Below are positions 50,010 to 60,489 of a stretch of DNA of 64,000 bases, one piece after another. Each line of letters opens with the position of its first letter. Position 1 is the first letter of the stretch. The notes below the pieces were generated by a model. It did not search any database. It worked only from the letters and a program-made list of their open reading frames with translations, and was not told the origin of the DNA. The position numbers were made by a program, and so were the translations under genes. Source of the DNA: Bradyrhizobium sp. Tv2a-2 (GTDB lineage: Bacteria; Pseudomonadota; Alphaproteobacteria; Rhizobiales; Xanthobacteraceae); assembly GCF_000472425.1 (NCBI RefSeq), contig NZ_AXAI01000001.1, positions 666,134 to 730,133 on the forward strand, written 5' to 3'.

Positions 50010-51527
50010 TCAGCCCGCCCTCGCGCGATGCCGCGCCGGAAAAATCCGGAACGCGCGGTTTGCCTTCAGCCACGCCGCGCGTTCATCGCGCAGGAGCGTG
50101 CGTCGGACTTTTCCTGAATCGTCGCGCAAGCCAATGGCGACGGTCTCGAAGCTTTCCGGATGCTTGTAGCGGCTGAGGCGATCGGCGAGGAAATCGCCCA
50201 TGCCATCGGCGACGGCCTGGACATCGCCACTGTCGCCAAGTTCGAGAATGGCATGCACGCGTTGCCCAAATTCCGCATCTGGCAGGCCGACGACGACGCA
50301 GGAGCGCACATTCGGATGCGCACTGACGGCAGCCTCGACTTCCGCCGGATAGATATTGGCGCCGCCACGCAGGATCATGTCGGCCAGCCGATCGCCGAGA
50401 TAGAGGTAACCGTCCGAATCGAGCCGGCCAATATCGCCCAGCGATTCCCAGCCGTCCGCGCGCCGCTTCGGCTCGGCACCGAGATAGTGATAGGTGCTGC
50501 CGGCACCGTCGTTGGGCAGGAAATAGATCTCGCCGGTCTCGCCGGGAGCGACATCGTTGCCGTCCTCGCCGATGATCCGCAGACGCGCAGTGTCGCCGAT
50601 CTTGCCGACCGAGCCCTTATGCGCGAGCCATTCGACGCCGGAAATGATGGTCGAGCCCTGCCGCTCGGTGCCACCATAGAGCTCGAAGATGCGCTCGGGG
50701 CCGAGCCAGGCGATCCAGTTTTCCTTCAGCCACGGCGGCATCGGTGCAGCCATGTGGAATACGATCTTCAGGCTCGACAGGTCGCAGGCGTCGCGCACGT
50801 CGGCCGGTAGCGCCCAGATACGATGCATCATGGTGGGTACGAAATTCACCCACTGCACGTGATCGCGCGCCATCAAGCGCAGTGCTTCCTCGGCATCGAA
50901 CTTCACCATGCCCGTGATCCGTCCGCCCCCGAACAGCGCCAGATGGGTCACGATGAACGGAGCGTTGTGATAGAGCGGACCGGGGTTGAGCAGCGTGGTG
51001 CCCGGCGCGATGCCGAGCGGCTGCTCCACCGCGGTGTCGGTCACGGCCGGCTGATGATCGAGGATGACCTTGGGACGTCCGGTCGAGCCGCCGCTGGTCA
51101 TTGCTTTCCAGTAACGCGGCACCGGGTTGTCAAGCGGCTCGTCGGAAAAGCCCTCGGGCCGGAAGCCGGCCGGCAGCGCGTTACCGGCGTTCCAATCGGC
51201 TTCGCCACCAACCACCAGCGATGGCTTGAGAATGTCCAGCACCGCCACAGCCTCGCCGCGCGGCAGCCGCCAGGACAGCGAGGTCGGCGTCGCCCCGCAT
51301 TTCCACACCGCAAAGGTGGTTTCGAAAAACTCGTTGCCATTGGGCAGCCCGATGGCGACGAAATCGCCGGGCTTGACGCCCTTGGCGGCAAAGGCACGGG
51401 CGCGCCGGTTGGCATTGCGTTCAAGCTGTCGCCAGGTCAGCGTCTCCCGACCGTGGCTGATCGCGATCGTATCCTCCGGTCTGCGTTCGGCATACCAGCG
51501 TGGCACATCGGCAATCGGGATCAGCAT
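50010..51527 (-). CDS. AMP-dependent acyl-CoA synthetase/ligase (ANL superfamily)
   Basis: The protein has 505 residues. It has the P-loop-like TSGGSTGRPKVI, the aromatic loop YGGTERQG (A5-type YGxTE), the GDIGRLDSDGYLYLGDRLADMILRGGANIYPAEVE hinge region and the C-terminal catalytic Lys in DDSGKVRRTLLRDE. The similarity is to fatty-acid, bile-acid or aromatic CoA ligases; the MTSGGSTGRPKVILDHQPA form is close to ligases of aromatic or steroid catabolism. It makes an acyl-AMP and then acyl-CoA. It is divergent from the biotin operon. Confidence 0.9.
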   Translation of the reverse strand: MLIPIADVPRWYAERRPEDTIAISHGRETLTWRQLERNANRRARAFAAKGVKPGDFVAIGLPNGNEFFETTFAVWKCGATPTSLSWRLPRGEAVAVLDILKPSLVVGGEADWNAGNALPAGFRPEGFSDEPLDNPVPRYWKAMTSGGSTGRPKVILDHQPAVTDTAVEQPLGIAPGTTLLNPGPLYHNAPFIVTHLALFGGGRITGMVKFDAEEALRLMARDHVQWVNFVPTMMHRIWALPADVRDACDLSSLKIVFHMAAPMPPWLKENWIAWLGPERIFELYGGTERQGSTIISGVEWLAHKGSVGKIGDTARLRIIGEDGNDVAPGETGEIYFLPNDGAGSTYHYLGAEPKRRADGWESLGDIGRLDSDGYLYLGDRLADMILRGGANIYPAEVEAAVSAHPNVRSCVVVGLPDAEFGQRVHAILELGDSGDVQAVADGMGDFLADRLSRYKHPESFETVAIGLRDDSGKVRRTLLRDERAAWLKANRAFRIFPARHRARAG

Positions 51528-51905
51528 GTCGGCGTTTCCATGATGGGCGCATCGAGGCGCTCTTGTGCATGGCAGTTTGCCACTCGGCGCTCACTTCACC
51601 AATAGCGAAGATGCAGGGTCCAGAGGCCGCGCTCCCGCATCGTGGCAATTGAGGTTTAAAAGAGACGTGCGCGCGTCGAGCTCGCCAAAATCCCGAAGCT
51701 GCCCTTCCCTTGAGGACTTGTGATCGCCGCGAAGAACAGAGATGCTTGCGTTTCCTGGCGAAGCGAGGCAATCCAACCGCGTGAACTACCAACGCGTACG
51801 CAGATTGCCAGACACGGCGGCCTTCTTCGTCCGGAGGACGGTAGCGGCCGCCACAGCGAATTCGGCGGTTGGTCGATTTATCGCTCACGGCCTTCTGGAC
51901 CAAGG
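51528..51905. other. Intergenic region upstream of the biotin operon, no gene seen
   Basis: These 378 bases lie between the divergent ligase and bioF starts. Readings such as KNRDACVSWRSEAIQPR resemble translations of a short repeat frequent in rhizobial intergenic DNA, so a degenerate copy may sit near 51720-51790. I see no biotin operator that I can support. Confidence 0.4.
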
Positions 51906-53060
51906 ATGATGCCCCCTCACCATCCGGACAAGTCTGCTCGCTATCTTTCCGCATTGCAGGCCCTGAAAGATGAAGATCGCCTGCGTTGCCTTCAGCCTCG
52001 TGTCGGTCTGGACTTTGCATCCAACGACTACCTTGCCCTCGCGAGCGCGCCGCGAATGAAGAACGCCGTTTTGGCTGCACTCGACCTGGGAACACCGGTC
52101 GGAGCCGGCGGGTCACGGCTTCTGCGCGGCAATTGCGAGGAGCATGAACGTCTGGAAGCCGAGGCCGCAGGTTTCTTCGGCGCCGAGAGCGCGCTGTTTT
52201 TAGGCAGTGGATATGCAGCGAATTTCGCGGTCCTGACGACCCTGCCGCAGCGAGGCGACCTGCTCGTTCTCGACTCCCTGGTGCACGCGAGCATTCATGA
52301 AGGTGCACGGGCCGGACGCGCTGAATTTCGCGTCAGCGCTCACAATGATCCTCAGTCCGTCGATAATACGATCCGCGACTGGCGTGCCCAAGGCGGAACC
52401 GGCCGCGTCTGGATAGTGCTCGAAAGTCTCTACAGCATGGATGGCGATTTCGCTCCGCTCGAAGAACTCGTTGCGATCGCCGACCGGTACGATGCATTCC
52501 TGATAGTAGACGAAGCTCACGCCACGGGAGTCTATGGCGAGCATGGACGCGGACTGACCGCTCCCTTTGAGGGACGTGAAAATCTGCTCGTCGTCCACAC
52601 CTGCGGCAAGGCCCTCGGCGCTGCCGGCGCACTCGTAACCGCGTCGGCGGTGCTGCGCGACTTCATGGTCAATCGCTGCCGCCCTTTCATTTTCACGACA
52701 GCGCCCTCGCCTTTGATGGCGGTGGCGGTCAGCGAAGCGCTGGTAATCCTCCGCGAGGAGCCCGACCGGCGCGAGCGTCTGATCAATCTGATCGCGTTCG
52801 CGAACCGGGAGATCTCCCGACGCGGCTGGCGGCCATCGGCCTCGCAGATTATTCCATACATCGTTGGCGACAATGCGCGCACGATGGGGCTTGCTTCGGC
52901 GCTGCAGGCTCGCGGGTTTGACGTCCGCGGAATACGACCACCGACCGTACCGGCGGGAACTGCACGGTTACGAATTTCCCTGACACTGAATGTTTCGGAG
53001 GATGACGTGCGTGCCTTGCTTGACGCGCTGGCAGAAGAGACAGCGTGTGAGCCTCAATGA
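51906..53060 (+). CDS. bioF: 8-amino-7-oxononanoate synthase
   Basis: The protein has 384 residues from the Met at 51906 (Met 51909 is equally possible; AAGG lies directly before), the same length as E. coli BioF. Landmarks are [50 protein letters not shown], the PLP aspartate region [13 protein letters not shown] and the Schiff-base Lys in [12 protein letters not shown]. It condenses pimeloyl-ACP/CoA with L-alanine in biotin synthesis. The stop overlaps the bioD start (ATGA). First gene of bioF-bioD-bioA; no bioB or bioC is present in the window. Confidence 0.93.
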   Translation: MMPPHHPDKSARYLSALQALKDEDRLRCLQPRVGLDFASNDYLALASAPRMKNAVLAALDLGTPVGAGGSRLLRGNCEEHERLEAEAAGFFGAESALFLGSGYAANFAVLTTLPQRGDLLVLDSLVHASIHEGARAGRAEFRVSAHNDPQSVDNTIRDWRAQGGTGRVWIVLESLYSMDGDFAPLEELVAIADRYDAFLIVDEAHATGVYGEHGRGLTAPFEGRENLLVVHTCGKALGAAGALVTASAVLRDFMVNRCRPFIFTTAPSPLMAVAVSEALVILREEPDRRERLINLIAFANREISRRGWRPSASQIIPYIVGDNARTMGLASALQARGFDVRGIRPPTVPAGTARLRISLTLNVSEDDVRALLDALAEETACEPQ

Positions 53061-53689
53061 ACCGGCGAATAGTGGTAACCGGCACCGATACCGGGATCGG
53101 AAAGACGGTCTTTTCCGCGGGGCTGGCCGGCTTCCTTGGCGCGAGCTATTGGAAGCCGGTCCAGGCAGGGCTGGACGGCGAAACTGATTCGCAAATTGTC
53201 GCACGACTCGGTGGGCTTTCCAGCGATCGCATCATAGCGGAGCGATATCGTCTGAGAACGCCCGCCTCGCCACATTATGCTGCGGAACGCGACGGAGTAG
53301 TCATCGACGGGCACGCGCTAAATGTTCCTGATGTCGGCGATCGCCCGCTTGTGATCGAAGGCGCAGGCGGGCTAATGGTCCCGCTCAACTCAAGCACGCT
53401 ATTCATTGACGTTTTTGCGCGCTGGCGGCTCCCCGTTGTGCTCTGCGCGCGCACCGCGCTCGGGACCATCAACCATTCGCTGCTATCGATAGAAGCCCTC
53501 AGAAACCGCAATATCGACATCTTCGGCGTTGCCTTCATTGGCGACGACAATTTGCAGAGCGAGAACACGATCTGCAGGATTGGACGGGTCCGCGGCCTTG
53601 GCCGTTTGCCCCGACTGGCTCCCCTCACGATGAGCACGCTACAGCCCGCTTTCAGCGCTTCATTCCGGCGGGATTATTTTCAGCCGTGA
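53057..53689 (+). CDS. bioD: Dethiobiotin synthetase
   Basis: The protein has 210 residues. The ATP-binding loop [33 protein letters not shown] and [13 protein letters not shown] are BioD signatures. It carboxylates 7,8-diaminononanoate to dethiobiotin using ATP and CO2. The start ATG overlaps the bioF stop, and its stop overlaps the GTG of bioA (GTGA), so all three genes are translationally coupled. Confidence 0.93.
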   Translation: MNRRIVVTGTDTGIGKTVFSAGLAGFLGASYWKPVQAGLDGETDSQIVARLGGLSSDRIIAERYRLRTPASPHYAAERDGVVIDGHALNVPDVGDRPLVIEGAGGLMVPLNSSTLFIDVFARWRLPVVLCARTALGTINHSLLSIEALRNRNIDIFGVAFIGDDNLQSENTICRIGRVRGLGRLPRLAPLTMSTLQPAFSASFRRDYFQP

Positions 53690-54951
53690 CATCACAATGG
53701 AATTCTCCGATCTGGCATCCGTTCACGCAACACGCGCTGCAACCCAATATGACGAAGATCAGGCGTGGCGACGGCGCATATCTCTATGACGAGGATGGTC
53801 GACGGATTATTGATGCAATTTCCTCCTGGTGGGTTGTTACCCACGGTCATTGCCATCCCAATATCGTTAGCGCCATTCAAAAACAGGCGGAACAGCTCAA
53901 CCAGATTATCTTTGCCGGCTACACGCACGAGCCGGCCGAACAGCTGGCTAGATTGCTTCTGAAATTTGCGCCTCGAACCCTCCATTACGTCTTCTTCTCC
54001 GATAGCGGCTCGACCAGTGTCGAGGTCGCGCTCAAAATGGCGCTCGGCTACTGGCACAATATCGGCGAGCCGCGGTCGCGCATTGTCGTGATGCAACATT
54101 CCTATCACGGAGACACGGTGGGAACGATGTCGGTCGGCGCGCGAGGGGTCTTCAATTCGGCATACGAACCTCTGCTATTTGATGTCACTGCGGTGCCGTT
54201 TCCGGAGCACGATCACGAGCAGGCGACGTTCGATGCCATTGAAGTTGCATGCCGCAACGAAAATCCGGCAGCCTTTATCGTGGAGCCGTTGATTCTGGGT
54301 GCGGGCGGGATGCTGATGTACCCCGCCTGGGTTCTGAAAGAGATGAAGCGTATCTGTGAGGCATACAATGTCCTGTTCATTGCAGACGAGGTCATGACGG
54401 GCTGGGGCCGCACGGGAACATTGTTCGCATGTGAGCAAGCGGATGTTCTGCCGGATATCGCCTGCTATTCCAAAGGTCTCACCGGCGGATCGCTTCCGCT
54501 GGCGGCAACGCTCTGCAACTCCGATATTTTTGACGCACACTATTCGAGCGATCGCACGCGCACATTTTTTCATTCGAGTTCGTATACGGCCAATCCGATC
54601 GCATGCGCCGCCGCGAAAGCGAACCTGGACCTTTGGCAAGATCACGCCGTTCGAAAGCGTCTCGCTTCCGTGGCGCAGATGCAGGAAAACGCAATTGAGA
54701 CATTTCGTGCCGACACGCGCTTCAGAAATGTCCGCCGGATCGGCACCATCACGGCACTTGATATGGAAGTAGCCGACAGTGGTTACCTTGCCGGTGTCGG
54801 TCCGAAGCTTCAGGCTTTTTTTAGCGATCGAAATCTTTTGCTGCGTCCACTGGGCAATACGATCTACGTGATGCCACCGTATTGCGTCACAGCGGCTGAC
54901 CTCAATGAGATCTACGTCAGCATCAGCGATGCCGCCGATGCGTTGACCTGA
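53686..54951 (+). CDS. bioA: Adenosylmethionine-8-amino-7-oxononanoate aminotransferase
   Basis: The protein has 421 residues with a GTG start overlapping the bioD stop. It begins [16 protein letters not shown], the BioA-type substrate region. It contains [17 protein letters not shown], the PLP-binding [20 protein letters not shown] and the Schiff-base Lys in [16 protein letters not shown]. It transfers an amino group from S-adenosylmethionine to make 7,8-diaminononanoate. It ends the operon; no bioZ or bioB follows within the window. Confidence 0.94.
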   Translation: MTSQWNSPIWHPFTQHALQPNMTKIRRGDGAYLYDEDGRRIIDAISSWWVVTHGHCHPNIVSAIQKQAEQLNQIIFAGYTHEPAEQLARLLLKFAPRTLHYVFFSDSGSTSVEVALKMALGYWHNIGEPRSRIVVMQHSYHGDTVGTMSVGARGVFNSAYEPLLFDVTAVPFPEHDHEQATFDAIEVACRNENPAAFIVEPLILGAGGMLMYPAWVLKEMKRICEAYNVLFIADEVMTGWGRTGTLFACEQADVLPDIACYSKGLTGGSLPLAATLCNSDIFDAHYSSDRTRTFFHSSSYTANPIACAAAKANLDLWQDHAVRKRLASVAQMQENAIETFRADTRFRNVRRIGTITALDMEVADSGYLAGVGPKLQAFFSDRNLLLRPLGNTIYVMPPYCVTAADLNEIYVSISDAADALT

Positions 54952-55106
54952 AAAAGAGCCTTTTCGTCAGAATCCAAGTGCACGGCCACAGCGGTCGGTC
55001 AGGCTCGTAGGGCAATCCGGCCAACAGCCAATCGGCGCCAGCGCGCACGCGACCGGACCCGCCATCGAAGCGTCGGTCGCAGATCGCCAGTCGGCGGAAG
55101 GCTATC

Positions 55107-56540
55107 TCACACCGCGGCCTGCTTCACGGCGCCTCCGACCAGCCCGCGGCGCATGGCTTCGGCATATCCATCGTCCAGGGCGGCCGACAGCGCGTCCATC
55201 AACTCGTCGATCTCCGCTTTGGTAATGATCAGCGGCGGACAGACGTAGACCGCATCCGGGGCGGCGCGAAGCAGAACACCGCGATCCATAGCGCTCTGCT
55301 GGATCAGCGGCCCAATGCCGGCAGCAGGAGGCAGAGGTGTGCGACTCGCCTTGTCCGCGACGATGTGAACCGCGCCGATCAGTCCGACACCGCGCGCTTC
55401 GCCGACGAGCGGATGGTCGGCCAACGCTTGCAGCTTTTCCTGCAGATAGGGGGCCACCTTCCTGACCTCCGCGAGAATGTCGCGCTCGGCGTAGATCTTC
55501 AGCGTCTCGACGGCCACCGCGGCGGATACCGGATGTCCGGCATAGGTAAAGCCGTGCGCGAAGTTTCCGAGCTTGCCGGAATGTGCCGTGATGGCCTCGG
55601 CAATCTTCTCACTGATGATCGTGGCCGAGATCGGCAGATAGGCGGAAGACAGCGCCTTCGCCACAGTCATGATATCGGGCTCGATGCCGAACGTTTCGCA
55701 GCCGAACATGTTTCCGGTGCGGCCAAACCCGCAGATCACCTCGTCGGCGATGAACAAGATGTCGTAGCGTCGCAACACCTCCTGCACCCGGGGAAAGTAG
55801 TCGCGCGGCGGCACGATCACGCCGCCCGCCCCGTTCACCGGCTCTGCGATGAACGCTGCGATGGTGTCAGGCCCTTCCCGAATGATCATCTGTTCGAGAT
55901 TGCCGACGAGACGATCGACGAAGGCCCGCTCGCTCTCGCCCGGCAGGCCGAAGAGATAATGGCTCGGACAGTCGGTCCGGAGCACGCCCCCGACCGGCAG
56001 ATCAAAATCATTGTGGTTGGGCGCGAGGCCCGTCATGCTTCCGGAAAACACGGTGATGCCGTGATAGGCGCGCACGCGGCTGATGATCTTCTTCTTGCGC
56101 GGGCGTCCGATCGCGTTGTTGTAGAACCACACGATCTTTGCGGCCTGATCGTTGGCTTCCGAACCCGAATTCGCAAACAGGACCTTGCCAAGCCCCTTAT
56201 CGAGCCCCTTACCAAGCCCCTTGGGAGCGATCTTCAGCAACGCTTCCGCGAGCTCGATCATCGGCTCGTTCGCTCGGCCGTTGAAGATGTGATAGGTCGG
56301 AAGCTTCTCCATCTGGCGCATCGCCGCCTCGACAAGCCGCTTCTCGCCGAAGCCGAGCGAGGTGCTCCAAAGCCCGGCCATCCCCTCCAGATATTTCTTG
56401 CCGCTATCGTCGTAGACATAGACTCCCTCACCCCGCGTAATCACGGTCGGACCGACCACCTTGTGCTGCTCGAGGTTGGTGTAGGGGTGAATGACCGTCG
56501 CGACATCGCGGCCTGCGAGGGAATTCGGCTGAGAGACCAT
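55107..56540 (-). CDS. Class III (omega) aminotransferase with an internal repeat expansion
   Basis: The protein has 477 residues from the Met at 56540 (GGAGATATCC before it). Class III PLP features are [72 protein letters not shown], the PLP Asp in [15 protein letters not shown] and the Lys in [15 protein letters not shown]. It resembles omega-amino acid:pyruvate aminotransferases and putrescine/4-aminobutyrate relatives. Before KVLFANSG there is a triplicated [12 protein letters not shown] in place of the single copy expected, from a 12-bp tandem repeat. It should transfer amino groups to pyruvate or a similar acceptor. Confidence 0.9.
   Translation of the reverse strand: MVSQPNSLAGRDVATVIHPYTNLEQHKVVGPTVITRGEGVYVYDDSGKKYLEGMAGLWSTSLGFGEKRLVEAAMRQMEKLPTYHIFNGRANEPMIELAEALLKIAPKGLGKGLDKGLGKVLFANSGSEANDQAAKIVWFYNNAIGRPRKKKIISRVRAYHGITVFSGSMTGLAPNHNDFDLPVGGVLRTDCPSHYLFGLPGESERAFVDRLVGNLEQMIIREGPDTIAAFIAEPVNGAGGVIVPPRDYFPRVQEVLRRYDILFIADEVICGFGRTGNMFGCETFGIEPDIMTVAKALSSAYLPISATIISEKIAEAITAHSGKLGNFAHGFTYAGHPVSAAVAVETLKIYAERDILAEVRKVAPYLQEKLQALADHPLVGEARGVGLIGAVHIVADKASRTPLPPAAGIGPLIQQSAMDRGVLLRAAPDAVYVCPPLIITKAEIDELMDALSAALDDGYAEAMRRGLVGGAVKQAAV
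56184..56219 (-). repeat. In-frame 12-bp tandem repeat inside the aminotransferase gene
   Basis: Plus-strand units CTTGCCAAGCCC, CTTATCGAGCCC and CTTACCAAGCCC follow one another and encode GLGK, GLDK and GLGK. The expansion adds eight residues just before the active-site NSGSEA segment and keeps the frame, so it may vary in number between strains. Confidence 0.85.
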
Positions 56541-56827
56541 GGATATCTCCGGAAATCGGCGGCGGGGAGTGGCGATCTTGCCCCACGGCTGCGGCAAGAA
56601 CAAATTCAAATTGTCCAATGAATCCATGGCGAGGCGGCGCGATCCGGACAACGGCCTCTCGTCTCCGCTTCAGCTGGTGTTTTTGTGCAGAAGGCACCAA
56701 CGCCCGTCCCAGCCGGGCAAGACGGCGGGCCGATCTCGTCTGCAAATAGGACCGGCGCCGGAAGTAAGGGAGCAGCGTGAGCATGGCGCTCCCAAGGGGA
56801 GAGCGTCAATCTAGCAAAAACAAACAC

Positions 56828-57193
56828 TTAGCCGGCGGTTTGGGGAAATCCCGCTGCATTGAATTTCAAGGCTTTTCCGCGCTCGACCCCAAACCGAAAT
56901 TCGAACCTCTCCACCATTCCGTCTATGAGGGGCGCGAGAGGTTGGGCCTGCCCCGATAGCTCGCACGGACATTGCCTCGCTCCATCGATGTAATGATCCA
57001 GTTGCGCCAAGTTGCGCTCCAATCGCGCTTTGCGGCGCCAGCGCCTGGCGGTCCAGTAGTTCTCGGCAAATACGCGTCGTTCCGGCATTAGCGGCCCTGG
57101 AACCGATTTCACTTCCCGACGTGCGGCGACTGGATCAGACGCCATCCTGGCCGGCATGGGTCGCCTTCGCAACAAACCTTCACCACCGAGCAA
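56828..57193 (-). CDS. Hypothetical open frame of 121 codons (doubtful)
   Basis: A basic, Arg-rich protein with RRVFAENYWTARRWRRKARLERNLAQLDHY and a Cys pair (CPC) would be encoded. It has no recognisable family and no clear ribosome binding site. It lies in the roughly 1-kb gap (56541-57560) between the aminotransferase and the SulP gene, which otherwise shows nothing I can name. It may be a genuine orphan gene or chance. Confidence 0.25.
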   Translation of the reverse strand: MLGGEGLLRRRPMPARMASDPVAARREVKSVPGPLMPERRVFAENYWTARRWRRKARLERNLAQLDHYIDGARQCPCELSGQAQPLAPLIDGMVERFEFRFGVERGKALKFNAAGFPQTAG

Positions 57194-57560
57194 TCGAACA
57201 GAACTTCACATGAGCTTCATTATATCTTGCGTCCGCTGCAACCTGGCCAAGCAGGCGGGTGGTTAAAAGTCTGGATCCCGCGAGACCGAACCGGCGGTTT
57301 AGCCATACACCCCATCAAATTGCTCGGTTGAGCAGCTAAGATGTCGTCTCTTGAGCGTCGGTATGTCTTCGGCGAACAAGAGTTAAATTGACGCAGCAGC
57401 ATTGGTCGAGTGCAGTCTTCTGTCCGGCCTGTTGATGCAGTGAGTTGGGACTGCTGGCCCTGATGGAGTCCGCGAACAAGGTCCCATTCTGCTCGTCAGG
57501 CTATGACGCCTTACATTGGCTGGGTTGTCCCTGTTGGGATAGGTGGATGGCAGGAGCCAA

Positions 57561-59273
57561 ATGATGCGATTGAACATGCTTGGCGGGCTTCTTCCGTTCA
57601 AGCCTCGCGAGGCGTTAAAGGACGCTTTCGCGGGCGTGACGCTTGCGTCGATGAACATTCCGCAGGTGCTCGGCTACACCCGCATCGCCGGCACTCCCGT
57701 CGTCACTGGCCTCTACACGGTTCTGCTGCCGTTGGTCGCCTTCGCGGTCCTCGGCTCCTCTCGCCATCTTGTCGTGGCGGCGGATTCCGCTACCGCGGCG
57801 ATATTTTCCAGCTCGCTCTCCCGCATGGCGCCGCTCGCCAGCGAGAAATATATGGCACTGGTGGGCATGCTGACGCTGCTGACAGCGGGCCTCTTGCTTC
57901 TGGCGCGGGTCTTCAAGTTGGGCTTCCTCGCCGATTTCCTATCGCGCACGGTCCTAGTCGGGTTTCTGACCGGCGTCGGGATTCAGGTCGGCATCGCGAT
58001 GCTCGGCGGCATGCTCGGCATCAACATCATTTCGCACCGCACGCTTGGGCAGCTCTGGGAGGTCGTGCGCGGGGCGCCGGCGCTTAGCCCGCAGACGACA
58101 GCCCTGTCGATCTTCGTCGTGGCGAGCATCCTCCTCGGCCGCCGTTTCGCGCCGCGATTTCCGGCTTCGCTGGTGGTTGTTGTCGGGACGATTGTCGCTA
58201 GCGCATGGTTTCACCTGTCGAAACACGGCTTCGCCGTAATCGGCCCGGTCCCCGGTGGATTGCCATCGCTCAAGTGGCCGGACGCGAACTGGCGCGAGAC
58301 TCTGGATCTGCTGCCGGTCGCCGGGTCATGCTTCGTCATGATAATCGCGCAAAGCGCGGCGACCTCGCGCGTGTACGCGACGATCTTCAAAGAACGCGTC
58401 GACGAAGACGCAGACATTCTGGGCATAGCGGCCGCCAACGCCGCAGCGGCGATCAGCGGAGCCTTCGTCGTCAACGGCAGCCCGACCCAGACGGCAATGG
58501 CGGATCAGGCGGGCGCGCGCAGCCAGGTCGCGCAACTTGCCTTCGCCGCCGTCGTGCTTGTTGTGCTCTTGTTTCTGACCGGCCCGTTGCAGTACCTGCC
58601 GCACTGCGTGTTGGCGAGCATCGTGTTCACGATCGCGATCGGCATGGTCAATGTTCAGGGCCTCAGCGACATCCGGCGCCAAAGCCCGGGTGAATTCCTG
58701 CTGGCGCTTTTCACCGCAACGGCTGTGCCGGCGATCGGCGTCGAACAGGGCATTCTTCTCGCGATCGCTCTCTCGCTTGTCCAACACGTCCGCCACAGCT
58801 ACCAGCCGCATACGATGGTGCTCGCGCCGGGCGTGACAGGCCGGTGGGAGCCGGCGCCGGCCGCGCCTGGTTCACAGACCGAACCGGGACTCATCATCTA
58901 TCGGTTCGGCGCAGACCTGTTCTACGCCAACGCCGATCGCTTCGCCGACGAGGTGCGCTCTCTCGTCGACAAGGCACCCGCGTCAGTCCGGTGGTTCGTG
59001 CTCGACGCCGGCACGGTGACCGACCTTGACTACTCCGCCGCTCAGACTGTCCGCGACTTGATCGGCGAACTCACGGCCAAGAACGTTGCCGTCATCTTTG
59101 CGCGCGTGAACACCTATCTACGCGCGGATCTCGACAGGCACGGCATAAGCGCGAAGCTTGGAGAAGTGAAGATCTTCGCGACGCTTCACGAGGCGATCGA
59201 GGCGACGCGCCCCGGTGGGCCTCTGGCTGGGCAGGATGCGTCGAAAGCGCCTGTCATGCGCGACGACGGCTAA
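57561..59273 (+). CDS. SulP-family anion transporter with STAS domain
   Basis: The protein has 570 residues from the ATG at 57561 (AGGAG five bases upstream). The SulP membrane domain of 12-14 helices begins DAFAGVTLASMNIPQVLGYTRIAGTPVVTGLYTVLLPLVAFAVLGSSRHLVVAADSATAAI (the family's P-x-x-x-x-Y-x-x-x-A-G and GSSxxxxxG-type regions). A C-terminal STAS domain (about 440-555) contains WFVLDAGTVTDLDYSAAQTVRDLIGEL. Substrates of the family are sulfate, bicarbonate, molybdate or dicarboxylates. This member cannot be assigned. Confidence 0.92.
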   Translation: MMRLNMLGGLLPFKPREALKDAFAGVTLASMNIPQVLGYTRIAGTPVVTGLYTVLLPLVAFAVLGSSRHLVVAADSATAAIFSSSLSRMAPLASEKYMALVGMLTLLTAGLLLLARVFKLGFLADFLSRTVLVGFLTGVGIQVGIAMLGGMLGINIISHRTLGQLWEVVRGAPALSPQTTALSIFVVASILLGRRFAPRFPASLVVVVGTIVASAWFHLSKHGFAVIGPVPGGLPSLKWPDANWRETLDLLPVAGSCFVMIIAQSAATSRVYATIFKERVDEDADILGIAAANAAAAISGAFVVNGSPTQTAMADQAGARSQVAQLAFAAVVLVVLLFLTGPLQYLPHCVLASIVFTIAIGMVNVQGLSDIRRQSPGEFLLALFTATAVPAIGVEQGILLAIALSLVQHVRHSYQPHTMVLAPGVTGRWEPAPAAPGSQTEPGLIIYRFGADLFYANADRFADEVRSLVDKAPASVRWFVLDAGTVTDLDYSAAQTVRDLIGELTAKNVAVIFARVNTYLRADLDRHGISAKLGEVKIFATLHEAIEATRPGGPLAGQDASKAPVMRDDG

Positions 59274-59470
59274 GGCAGTGAAAAGCATGAAGTGCGCCGT
59301 GTTTCGGGCAGCACGATACGCACGCCAGCGAACTGGCTACTGAAGGTCGTCGCGATTTCCGAACATGCTGATGAGATATAATACAACCGACGACGGGGTC
59401 GGCTTCGGTAAGAAAGCAGTCGTCGTATGAAGAGGTCGGCATTCCGCACCGGACCATGCGTCGGGTGCGC

Positions 59471-60376
59471 CTACACGTTGATCTCGCCCGCGGCCCGCAC
59501 AATCGCCGCAATGGCTGCCTTGGCTGCCGGCGACGAGGTTCTCCCTCGCAAGCGTACGATGCCCGTGCTCGAGGGCGGCGACAGCCAGCCCTGCACGACA
59601 AGCCGGACGAGCGCGCCGGATTTCAGCTCCTCCCGTACCGCCGCGTCCGTCGCACCCAGAACGGTATCCGTGGTGAGCGCGACCGTCTTGAGCATGCCGT
59701 AGTTGTCGCACTCCAGCGCAATGGTTGCCTCCTGGCCCTCGGGCAGGCCCAGCAGCGCGGCCAGTTCAACCGTTGAGGGGCTCAGCAACGTAGGTGCCGC
59801 AAGACCGTACGCCCAGACTTCCGGCAGAGTGTGCTCGCGCCCGGCCAGCGGATGGCCCGCCCGCACATACAGGTTGGCCGGCTGCCCCCCGATCAGCTGG
59901 ATGTCCAGCGCGGCATCCCTGGGCATATCGCGCACATCGGCCGCAAAGAACTCGATGTTCTCGGCACGCAGGCTCTCGAGCAACTGCGCCCAGTTGCCGA
60001 CCTCCATGCGCAGCGCCATCTGCGGGTGCTGGCGGCGCAGCGCCACAAGCGCGCGTGGCATCAGGGTGGCCGTCAACAGCGGCCCGACACCGAAGGCGGT
60101 GTCGCCGAGCCGGCTGTCGCGGTAAAGATCCACGTCGCGCTGCAGGCAACGTGCCTCGAACAGCAGCTTGCGCGCCCGCGCAATGACGAATTCGCCGGCC
60201 GGGGTGGGGCGCACATCACCAACGTCGCGGTCAAACAGCCGGATACCCAGCTCGTTCTCGATGGCCTGGATGCTGCGGCTGAAGGCCGGCTGGCTCAGAT
60301 GGGCGGCTTCGGCGGCACGGGCGAAGTGCAGAGTGTCGGCGAGAGCGACGACGTGGTTCAGGCGGCGCAGATTCAT
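59471..60376 (-). CDS. LysR-family transcriptional regulator, probably imported
   Basis: The protein has 301 residues from the Met at 60376 (GGAAGG upstream). The LysR helix-turn-helix is MNLRRLNHVVALADTLHFARAAEAAHLSQPAFSRSIQAIENELGIRLFDRD. The effector domain follows, closing with RLVVQGWLSPPSSTGIVRLRGRTSS. Codon and residue use, with many CTG and GCC codons, look closer to Burkholderia/Xanthomonas-type DNA than to the neighbours. It is divergent from a sterol-desaturase gene, with a palindrome between. Confidence 0.9.
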   Translation of the reverse strand: MNLRRLNHVVALADTLHFARAAEAAHLSQPAFSRSIQAIENELGIRLFDRDVGDVRPTPAGEFVIARARKLLFEARCLQRDVDLYRDSRLGDTAFGVGPLLTATLMPRALVALRRQHPQMALRMEVGNWAQLLESLRAENIEFFAADVRDMPRDAALDIQLIGGQPANLYVRAGHPLAGREHTLPEVWAYGLAAPTLLSPSTVELAALLGLPEGQEATIALECDNYGMLKTVALTTDTVLGATDAAVREELKSGALVRLVVQGWLSPPSSTGIVRLRGRTSSPAAKAAIAAIVRAAGEINV

Positions 60377-60409
60377 GCCATTACCTTCCATGCATCAAAC
60401 CAATGAATA

Positions 60410-60430
60410 TTATGCATTGGACGCATCACG
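60410..60430. promoter_or_regulatory. 21-bp near-perfect palindrome between the LysR and desaturase genes
   Basis: CCAATG-N9-CATTGG, whose 9-base centre also contains ATA-T-TAT, is symmetrical at all but two positions. It lies 34 bp from the LysR start and 60 bp from the desaturase start, the expected place for the LysR operator. Function is inferred. Confidence 0.6.
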
Positions 60431-60489
60431 GTGGCACCGTTAAGACCGTTTCACAATCCAAAACATGAGAGCGGTAGGAGACGCGGCAT

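Noticed and set aside
51421..52308. A 295-codon minus-strand frame across the ligase-bioF gap
   Set aside because: It overlaps both real genes in the wrong frame and has no family features.
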